A DNA stretch of 64,000 bases, taken from the NCBI GenBank assembly GCA_016718875.1, contig JADKBL010000023.1:1-64000 (forward strand), in the 5' to 3' direction. The notes under the pieces are model-generated. The model did not search any database. It was not told where the DNA came from and was given only the letters and a program-made list of their open reading frames with translations. A program made the position numbers and the translations under genes. Shown in pieces: positions 58,172 to 64,000 of the stretch. Within the stretch, counting starts at the first letter, position 1. Each line of letters begins with the position of its first letter. The stretch comes from Bacteroidota bacterium. GTDB taxonomy: Bacteria > Bacteroidota > Bacteroidia > Bacteroidales > VadinHA17.

Positions 58172-59932
58172 ATGCTGTTCCGCGGATCATTCAGAAATAA
58201 TCTCCTGTTATTCTACTCGGTAGTTTTCCTGGTATTCATTTTCCTTATGCTTGCCTATCTCTATAAGAGGGAAAAGGATTACCGTACAGGTACACTTAAT
58301 GATGAGCTTCACAACATAGTAAAAATCACTGAAAAATATATCGCATCAAATTCCATCCATGAAAAGAAAAATTACAGGATACTCGATTCACTGGTAAAGC
58401 TTCTTCCCCAGTCAAACCTAAGAGTCACAATTGTTGATAAGGTAGGAGTTGTACTTTACGACAGCTCTGTTCCCAACTGGTCATCGATGGAGAACCATAA
58501 CAGCAGACCCGAAATAATACAGGCCTCTGAGGAACAATTCGGAACATCTGTAAGGCGTTCAGGATCAACAGGACAGTCATATTATTACTATGCCGAGTTT
58601 CTGGAAGGGTATTATACAAGAGCCGCTGTTATTTATGATGTCAACATTGAGAATTTTCTTACAGCAAAGAAAAACTTCCTCCTCATAATTTTAGCAGCAT
58701 TTATCGGAATCTGGATCGCTATGCTGGTCATAACAAATAAATTCAGTGAATCAATAACCAAACTTCGCGACTTTGCCGAGCATGTGGGAAGAAATGAGCC
58801 ATTTGACTTCGAGTCAAAATTTCCCAAAAATGAAATCGGTTTCATAGGGGAAGAGATCCTGACAATCTATAATAACCTTCTTCAGACAAAAAATGATCTG
58901 GCAACCGAAAAAGAGAAGCTTTTCAGCCATCTTGATGCATTGAACGAAGGTGTTGCTTTCTTTTCGAAAGACAGGTCAATTATCTTAAACAACGACCATT
59001 TTATTCAACTGATGAACATGATTTCGGGAGATCTTAAGATTTTCACTTCCAATTTCTTTGAGATTCCTGAATTCAATGAGATAATTGATTTTATTGACAA
59101 GTATTCAAATACAGAGATAACCAGTCCGGACCTGCCCAAAACTGAGTATCAGGTTACCAAGGATGGCAGGTTCTTCAGAATTCAATGTGTTATTTTTAAC
59201 GACAAGAGCTTCGAGGTGATACTGAGCGATGTTACAAAGGTTGGAAAAAGCAAGCTTATAAAGCAGCAGATGACATCCAATATCGCGCATGAACTTAAAA
59301 CACCGGTATCATCAGTTAAAGGATATATAGAAACCCTCCTGAATGATCCTTCAATGGAAGAGAAACAGCAAAAGTATTTCTTAGAGAAAGCTCTTGCTCA
59401 AACTGACAGACTTACAGGACTCATCAACGATATTGTAGTTCTGAACAAGATTGAAGAGGCGGGAACAACCTTTGAAGTGGAAAAGGTAAAAGTAAAAAAG
59501 ACAATTAAAGAGGTTGCCGAAAATTTCAAATCAGCAATTGAAGCTAGGACTATTAAAGTAGATATCGATATAGAGAGTGATGTCACAGTAAAGGGGAACA
59601 AATCACTTATCCTTTCAATCTTTCAGAATCTTATTGAGAATGCCATAAACTATGCTGGAGATAATACTACAATAAAAATCATCGTCTATAATGAAGATAA
59701 GAAGTTCTATCACTTCTCTTTATCTGATAATGGAGTTGGTATTCCGGAAGAGCATATGAGCAGGATCTTTGAACGATTCTACAGGATCGATTCAGGCCGG
59801 TCAAGAAAAAGCGGTGGTACAGGTCTGGGACTTGCCATAGTAAAAAATGCTGTCCTTCTTCACAAAGGAGACATTCTTGTAAGGAACAGGGCTGGCGGCG
59901 GGACTGAGTTTCTGTTTACTTTACCAAAGTAA
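58172..59932 (+). CDS. PhoR-like sensor histidine kinase
   Basis: 586 residues. Two membrane segments (about 11-30 and 169-188) enclose a periplasmic sensor of ~135 residues, followed by a HAMP-like linker, a PAS-like domain ([20 protein letters not shown], to ~355) and the kinase core. The phospho-acceptor is H373 in [16 protein letters not shown]. The N box is [13 protein letters not shown]1 is [11 protein letters not shown] is ERFYRID and G2 is [10 protein letters not shown]. This PAS-containing layout is that of PhoR. Probably co-transcribed with the regulator upstream. Confidence 0.9.
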   Translation: MLFRGSFRNNLLLFYSVVFLVFIFLMLAYLYKREKDYRTGTLNDELHNIVKITEKYIASNSIHEKKNYRILDSLVKLLPQSNLRVTIVDKVGVVLYDSSVPNWSSMENHNSRPEIIQASEEQFGTSVRRSGSTGQSYYYYAEFLEGYYTRAAVIYDVNIENFLTAKKNFLLIILAAFIGIWIAMLVITNKFSESITKLRDFAEHVGRNEPFDFESKFPKNEIGFIGEEILTIYNNLLQTKNDLATEKEKLFSHLDALNEGVAFFSKDRSIILNNDHFIQLMNMISGDLKIFTSNFFEIPEFNEIIDFIDKYSNTEITSPDLPKTEYQVTKDGRFFRIQCVIFNDKSFEVILSDVTKVGKSKLIKQQMTSNIAHELKTPVSSVKGYIETLLNDPSMEEKQQKYFLEKALAQTDRLTGLINDIVVLNKIEEAGTTFEVEKVKVKKTIKEVAENFKSAIEARTIKVDIDIESDVTVKGNKSLILSIFQNLIENAINYAGDNTTIKIIVYNEDKKFYHFSLSDNGVGIPEEHMSRIFERFYRIDSGRSRKSGGTGLGLAIVKNAVLLHKGDILVRNRAGGGTEFLFTLPK

Positions 59933-60064
59933 TATAAAACTGACATCAGGCTTCTGATAGCTTTAGGGAAGGCTACAATAATCCAAATAGAAAAACAATG
60001 TGCCTTTTCTGGATATGACAGCACCAGGGACTGGTGTTGTACTCATGTATTTCCAAAGAATATC

Positions 60065-60072
60065 TATATTTG
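60065..60072 (+). promoter_or_regulatory. -7 promoter element of the GHL10-type gene
   Basis: TATATTTG matches TAnnTTTG, 51 bp before the ATG. No clear -33 TTTG is present. The remaining 190-bp gap shows nothing else. Confidence 0.45.
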
Positions 60073-60122
60073 AAATATCAGCTCAAATGGATTATTTGAA
60101 TTAACACATTAATACTATAAAT

Positions 60123-61238
60123 ATGAACAAGCTTTTCTTTGCCTTCCTCTTCTTTCTGTTTGCCTCATGCTCAACTGTTAAGGAGAACAAAATCCCTGTC
60201 TACGCCTGGACCGGAGGCCCGGGCAAAGCTACCGATAGTGAAATCAAAGCCCAATTTGCAGACCTTAAAGAGAAAGGGGTTGACGGACTCATGTACAACT
60301 CCGGATGGGACATAGAAGCCTATAAACGTGTTGGTAAAATCGCAAAGGAAGCAGGTCTTGAGTTCCATACCTGGATCCCAACCCTTACCCAGAATTATAA
60401 TCCTGACATGAAACCTGAATGGTATGCTGTTAATGGTGTCGGAGAATCAGCTTACGATAAGCCGGCTTATGCAGACCATTATCATTTTGTATGCCCTAAC
60501 CGCATTGAGGTACAGAAATACCTTGAGGATATGTATGTTAAGGTAGCCGAAATACCTGAAGTGGATGGCATTCATCTCGACTTTATCCGCTTCCCTGATG
60601 TTATTCTTGCAAAAGGTCTTTGGAAGAAGTACAATCTTGTGATGGACAGGGAATTTCCTCAATTCGACTATTGCTATTGCGATAAATGTGTAGATGATTT
60701 TTTGTCTGCCACCGGTATCGATATCAAAAGTGTTGAAGATCCTTCACAGGTTGAGAAATGGAAGCAATTCAGGTATGATCTGATAACGGACCTTGTTAAT
60801 AAATTAACAGTAGCTGTGCATGCAAAAAACAAAAAGATAACTGCTGCGGTCTTTCCCGGACCCAATTCGGTAGCAAGAGTTATTGTCAGGCAGGAGTGGG
60901 ACAAGTGGAATGTTGATGCAGTTTATCCGATGCATTACAATGACTTCTATCTTGAGGGAACCAAATGGATTGGTGATATGTGTAAAGAGGGTGTAACAGC
61001 CCTGAATAATAAAGCCCCTCTCTACAGCGGATTATTTATTTGTCCCGATCCTGCCAGTAAAGCTGCTAATCCAGACCCTGAGAATCATGGTTTGTCACCT
61101 GAAGAACTTGAACCGGCTATCAGGGAATCGATGGAGAACGGTGCAGCCGGTATCTGTCTGTTTACACCTGAGAGAATGACGGAGGAGGACTGGACGATCT
61201 TTAGGAAAGCGATACATACATCTTATATAAAGAAATAG
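60123..61238 (+). CDS. GHL10/family 10-like glycosyl hydrolase lipoprotein
   Basis: 371 residues; lipobox LFASC (Cys16). A TIM-barrel of the GHL10 (DUF187-related) type: PVYAWTGGPGKATDSEIKA, DLKEKGVDGLMYNSGW, GLEFHTWIPTL, VCPNRIEVQKYLEDM, the acidic IDG-type motif VDGIHLDFIRFPD and DYCYCDKCVDDF, then VDAVYPMHYNDFY. The two CxxC-like cysteines could bind metal. Relatives act on cell-wall or glycan substrates, but activities are rarely shown. Stands alone, followed by repeat C2. Confidence 0.8.
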   Translation: MNKLFFAFLFFLFASCSTVKENKIPVYAWTGGPGKATDSEIKAQFADLKEKGVDGLMYNSGWDIEAYKRVGKIAKEAGLEFHTWIPTLTQNYNPDMKPEWYAVNGVGESAYDKPAYADHYHFVCPNRIEVQKYLEDMYVKVAEIPEVDGIHLDFIRFPDVILAKGLWKKYNLVMDREFPQFDYCYCDKCVDDFLSATGIDIKSVEDPSQVEKWKQFRYDLITDLVNKLTVAVHAKNKKITAAVFPGPNSVARVIVRQEWDKWNVDAVYPMHYNDFYLEGTKWIGDMCKEGVTALNNKAPLYSGLFICPDPASKAANPDPENHGLSPEELEPAIRESMENGAAGICLFTPERMTEEDWTIFRKAIHTSYIKK

Positions 61239-61251
61239 GCGGAAGGGTACA

Positions 61252-61322
61252 TTCTGCGAAAATCAGCGCGATCTGCGGGAATAAGCAATTGTTCCCGCAG
61301 ATTCCGCAGATTACTGCTGATG
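61252..61322. repeat. REP-like palindrome (copy C2)
   Basis: CTGCGAAAATCAGCGCGATC and TGCGGGAATAAGC, then the inverted arm TTCCCGCAGATTCCGCAGATT. It is a clear second copy of the element at 46438. It follows a plus-strand gene end, as copy C1 does. Confidence 0.8.
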
Positions 61323-61425
61323 AATACAAGCTGACAATATTATGTACCTACGGCATGATTAAAAATATCGAAATCTGTCTCATTCTGAGCAAATCTCCAG
61401 GTGTTTTCCGTGTGGATTAAGGACT

Positions 61426-62415
61426 TCACAAACCGAAGCTAGATAAGCCGGCGGTACAGATCAGAAATAATAGCATCAACCTGTCTGCCGGAACACTCAT
61501 CAGCAAGCCACCTGAGGTCTGGGCATCAAAAGCTATCATCTTCAGATTATAATCCAGATCAGGAGAAAAGGATGTATCATTTTCACAATATTCCAGGTTG
61601 CGGAAAGAGGCTCCGGGAATACACCCGTCGTCAACCAGACTGTATGTTTTCCCTATCAGTGGGACCTTTTTCATACTGATATTTATTGAAACCTTGCTTG
61701 CCCTGGCCATCTTCAGTAAATGACCGGCGAGACCAAAACCTGTAATATCAGTAGCGCCTTTGATTCCATGCCTTTTCATGACTTCAGCACCTGTCTTATT
61801 CAAGAGCTTCATCTGTCTTTTAGCTTCTTCAATATCTGACTGATCTGCTATTCCCATCCTCTGGGCAGCCATAATAACTCCGGTTCCCAGTGGTTTAGTC
61901 AGGATTAGCTTATCACCCGGTCTGGCTCCTGCATTGGTCATGATCTTTTCGGGATGAACAAATCCTACAACGGCAAGACCATATTTCGGGGGAGTATCGT
62001 CAATAGTATGACCGCCGATGATCCGTACGCCTGCCTCGGTGGCCTTATCGAACCCGCCTTTAAGCATCTCTGCATAGGCTTCAAGGGGCAGACCTTTCGC
62101 CGGAAACATAACAATATTAAGAGCAAGCACAGGATCACCTCCCATTGCATATACATCACTGATAGAGTTTGCTGCAGCTATCTGTCCGAATTCATAGGGA
62201 TCGCTGCAAACCGGAGGGAAAAAGTCGGTTGTAAGCACAAGGGCCAGTTCATCGCTTATCCGGTAAACGCCTGCATCATCGTGAGTATCAATATCTACAA
62301 GTATATTAGGATCAGAAGGAAGTGGCAGAAACTTCAATATCTCCTCTAGCTGTTTCGCCGGGATCTTGGCAGAACAGCCTCCATATTCAACGAGTTTGAG
62401 GAGATCAACTTTCAT
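61426..62415 (-). CDS. selD: Selenide, water dikinase (C-terminus uncertain)
   Basis: Makes selenophosphate from selenide and ATP. The catalytic Cys14 and Lys17 are in YGGCSAKI; Cys, not selenocysteine, is encoded. LTTDFFPPVCSDPYEFGQIAAANSISDVYAMGG is divided here: TTDFFPPVCSDPYEFG and AAANSISDVYAMGG, the nucleotide and metal site. GGHTIDD and ATDITGFGLAGHL are typical. After SGGLLMSVPADR the frame appears shifted near 61470 (an alternative frame reads DAIISDLYRR), so the last ~20 residues as read (329 total) are unreliable. It forms a pair with yedF upstream. Confidence 0.95.
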   Translation of the reverse strand: MKVDLLKLVEYGGCSAKIPAKQLEEILKFLPLPSDPNILVDIDTHDDAGVYRISDELALVLTTDFFPPVCSDPYEFGQIAAANSISDVYAMGGDPVLALNIVMFPAKGLPLEAYAEMLKGGFDKATEAGVRIIGGHTIDDTPPKYGLAVVGFVHPEKIMTNAGARPGDKLILTKPLGTGVIMAAQRMGIADQSDIEEAKRQMKLLNKTGAEVMKRHGIKGATDITGFGLAGHLLKMARASKVSINISMKKVPLIGKTYSLVDDGCIPGASFRNLEYCENDTSFSPDLDYNLKMIAFDAQTSGGLLMSVPADRLMLLFLICTAGLSSFGL

Positions 62416-62420
62416 TGTTT

Positions 62421-62461
62421 AGAATGTCTTTAAGCCCCCCTTGGGGGGGGGTTTGGGGGTT
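62421..62461. repeat. Dispersed C-rich palindrome (copy A5)
   Basis: TTTAAGCCCCCCTTGGGGGG followed by a further G run and TTTGGGGGTTTAAGG, the same family as the copy at 1811. It fills the 45-bp selD-yedF gap. Confidence 0.75.
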
Positions 62462-63075
62462 TAAGGTTTCACAACTTTTCCTGCTGACGACATAATCTGC
62501 GCTATCTCAAACATATTGCTGACATTTCCTATAGTAATCTCTTCTTTTAAAGAATAGTGATTGATGCATGTACCACACAGAAAAAGTGTCACGCCCATTC
62601 TTTCAAGGTCTTTAAGCTGTTCAATTACAGATGATTCCTTTCTGCCCAGAAAAACACCACTGTTATAAAACACCATTTTGGAGGGAAGAATGTCAAGATC
62701 ATGCACCGCTTTTATGAAATTCATCATTAACAGTGTACCAAGTTCGGCATCACCCTCTCCCATCCTGTCTGAAGAAATTGCAATTACAAAATCACCTTTT
62801 TGAAAATGAGGTACCTCAACCTCACAAAACTCTTCTACATTGGGTTTTGACAGCTCACCTGTTGTCTTTGTTACTTTAAGAGTCCATATACTATCATTCT
62901 CAGTTGCAGTGAAAGGAGTATTGTTGTCTTTCAGGAAACGACTTACATTTGTGAAGGAAGTCTGATTATCGGTAAGAACAATAAACGATTCGCCCAGCAG
63001 AGTTTCCTTCAATGCTCTTTTGGTCGCTATCAGTGGTGCAGGGCATAACTGCCCCTTGGTATCTACAATTTTCAT
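62461..63075 (-). CDS. yedF: YedF-type selenium metabolism protein (TusA-like plus DsrE-like)
   Basis: 204 residues. The N-terminal TusA/SirA-like domain has the CPAP motif (C11-P-A-P14). The C-terminal domain is DsrE-like (FVIAISSDRMGEGDAELGTLL, split as FVIAISSDRMGEG and ELGTLLMMNF; LFLCGTCINHY). This fusion is tied to selenium use in bacteria and is usually next to selD, as here. It probably delivers selenium to SelD or to a selenium cofactor. No selA, selB or selenouridine synthase is in the window. Confidence 0.93.
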   Translation of the reverse strand: MKIVDTKGQLCPAPLIATKRALKETLLGESFIVLTDNQTSFTNVSRFLKDNNTPFTATENDSIWTLKVTKTTGELSKPNVEEFCEVEVPHFQKGDFVIAISSDRMGEGDAELGTLLMMNFIKAVHDLDILPSKMVFYNSGVFLGRKESSVIEQLKDLERMGVTLFLCGTCINHYSLKEEITIGNVSNMFEIAQIMSSAGKVVKP

Positions 63076-63119
63076 TTAATTTCTTAGAATTGATCTGCAA
63101 AAATACAAAAGAATTCCAT

Positions 63120-63160
63120 AGGCTCAAAGGCGCAATGGCTCAAAGGTGCAACGGAAGAAG
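63120..63160. repeat. Direct repeat GGCTCAAAGG(C/T)GCAA
   Basis: Two adjacent copies, GGCTCAAAGGCGCAAT and GGCTCAAAGGTGCAAC, in the gap before yedF. Confidence 0.7.
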
Positions 63161-63207
63161 ACAGATTATTGGTGAAAGCGTGTGAAGTATTGCAAATATC
63201 CTTAGGA

Positions 63208-64000
63208 TCAGGATCTCCTGCTGCCTGTAGCCTGTCGCCTGTCGCCTTTTTGATCCGGCTCTGATGTCAGTTTTTTAAGGATCATATGACCCCGGGCAAC
63301 GATCCCTGCAGAGCCTTCACCCTGGAGCATTGCAATAGTTGCTGAAAGTTCATTTGCAAGTTCAGGATAAACAAGCGCAAGTTTATATAATGCTTCCATT
63401 GAATATGCCTTGATCGCAATTGCTGAGAATCCTGATCTCAGAGCATTGAAACAGTGTTCTGCAAGTATACCATGATGTTTTGTCCCGATTCTCGTCATAT
63501 CGGTCAATGAAAGTATCCGCAGGAATGAACGTTGAACACTCTCATTTTCAATTTTATTGAGCGACTCAATAATTTCAGGAAGATGAGGATGAATAATCTC
63601 AGGAAACTTATCACATACCTTGGTAAGCGTCCATGATGCATGAAACGCAAGCTTTTTGTCTTCAGAGAATGAAAAATCCATCAGCTTTCTGAATATTTCC
63701 GGATTATCTATTGCAGAGGTGGCAATCCAGTCGGCTTCTTTCATGCTCATCATCCTGTTGATCATATCCTGGAGCTCTTTATCACCAGCAGTGCTGCTAC
63801 CGGACTTTTGGCCAGAATTTTTTTGAACGGTTTCCGAAATACTTTCTGATTTAAGATAATGTCTTGCAACAACTATATCAGCTTCACAGAAATCTATCCC
63901 CGGCAGATTAGATGGCTCAATCCATTTAAAATCAGCATGTTCTGAAAGCATTGGAAATTCATCCAGCGTATCACAGATAAAAGGTATCAATCGGATCTGC
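63208..64000 (-). CDS. NUDIX (MutT-type) hydrolase fused to HEAT-like domain (partial, right edge)
   Basis: The frame is open to the window edge (reading QIRLIPFICDTLDEF), so the N-terminus is missing. The first ~45 visible residues (LSEHADFKWIEPSNLPGIDF, then CEADIVVARHYL) match the end of MutT-type (deoxy)nucleoside triphosphate pyrophosphohydrolases; the NUDIX box itself must lie beyond 64000. After a Ser/Gly-rich linker, residues ~70-240 form helical HEAT-like repeats (KKLAFHASWTLTKVCDKFPE, SVQRSFLRILSLTDM, AIAIKAYSMEALYKLA). The C-terminal GDRRQATGSRRS is read from the GGCGACAG repeat. The HEAT part may be a separate protein joined by a frameshift, but the frame is continuous. Confidence 0.7.
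   Translation of the reverse strand, partial: QIRLIPFICDTLDEFPMLSEHADFKWIEPSNLPGIDFCEADIVVARHYLKSESISETVQKNSGQKSGSSTAGDKELQDMINRMMSMKEADWIATSAIDNPEIFRKLMDFSFSEDKKLAFHASWTLTKVCDKFPEIIHPHLPEIIESLNKIENESVQRSFLRILSLTDMTRIGTKHHGILAEHCFNALRSGFSAIAIKAYSMEALYKLALVYPELANELSATIAMLQGEGSAGIVARGHMILKKLTSEPDQKGDRRQATGSRRS
63215..63252. repeat. GGCGACAG-type array (copy D2)
   Basis: On the minus strand GGCGACAGGCGACAGGC is followed by TACAGGCAGCAGG, the same motif as copy D1. It encodes the last 12 residues and lies over the stop of the NUDIX-HEAT gene. Confidence 0.75.

Overview
The window is a stretch of chromosome from a member of the Bacteroidota, most likely a Bacteroidales or Marinilabiliales relative. 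The signs are TAnnTTTG-type promoters, a TonB-dependent receptor, many outer-membrane lipoproteins, a DAHP synthase/chorismate mutase fusion, and typical Bacteroidota gene order for amino acid biosynthesis. No tRNA, rRNA, CRISPR array, prophage or complete insertion sequence was seen.

Region 1 (1-21.2 kb, + strand) is an amino acid biosynthesis island. It holds the branched-chain end (ilvC tail, leuA, leuC, leuD, a second leuA-like synthase, leuB), the full histidine operon (hisG-D-C-B-H-A-F-IE), an aromatic block (pheA, aminotransferase, tyrA, DAHP synthase/chorismate mutase, aroA) and trpB2. The his operon, the pheA operon and trpB2 each start with a promoter, a short leader peptide rich in the matching amino acid (HHHHYH; a Phe/Tyr run; Y-S-Y-V-W-S-W), and an intrinsic terminator with competing upstream pairings. 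These are three ribosome-mediated attenuators within 13 kb.

Region 2 (21.3-49.7 kb, mostly - strand) is carbohydrate metabolism without a SusC/SusD pair. It contains a NIPSNAP protein, a Gfo/Idh oxidoreductase, three secondary transporters (APC, SSS, MFS), a DUF5009-type membrane acyltransferase, an AGE epimerase, a protein of unknown family, a PfkB-kinase/HAD-phosphatase fusion, a GmhA-like SIS isomerase, two GH38 enzymes, three uroporphyrinogen decarboxylase-like (methyltransferase-type) proteins, a DUF1080 lipoprotein, a sulfatase and a large GH106-like lipoprotein. The SIS, kinase and phosphatase set resembles the GmhA/HldE/GmhB logic of heptose activation and is the best candidate for an undescribed pathway. 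A four-helix-bundle (S23/IVS-type) gene lies between two URO-D genes, flanked by inverted arrays of a heptamer repeat.

Region 3 (50-60 kb) has a FadL-type porin, a small secreted protein, a TonB receptor, a beta-helix/Ig-like lipoprotein and a PhoB/PhoR-like two-component system. Five hexamers spaced exactly 11 bp apart lie upstream of the TonB receptor and look like a Pho box, suggesting a phosphate-controlled module. The window ends with a GHL10-type glycosidase, selD, yedF and a NUDIX-HEAT fusion cut by the edge.

Two further properties matter. Many intergenic gaps carry short dispersed palindromic or tandem repeats of several families, some forming the 3' ends of genes. At least fifteen genes carry single-base indels, and two or three carry stop substitutions. 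Most are in homopolymers of housekeeping genes, so they look like consensus errors of a long-read assembly. I annotate those genes across the breaks.
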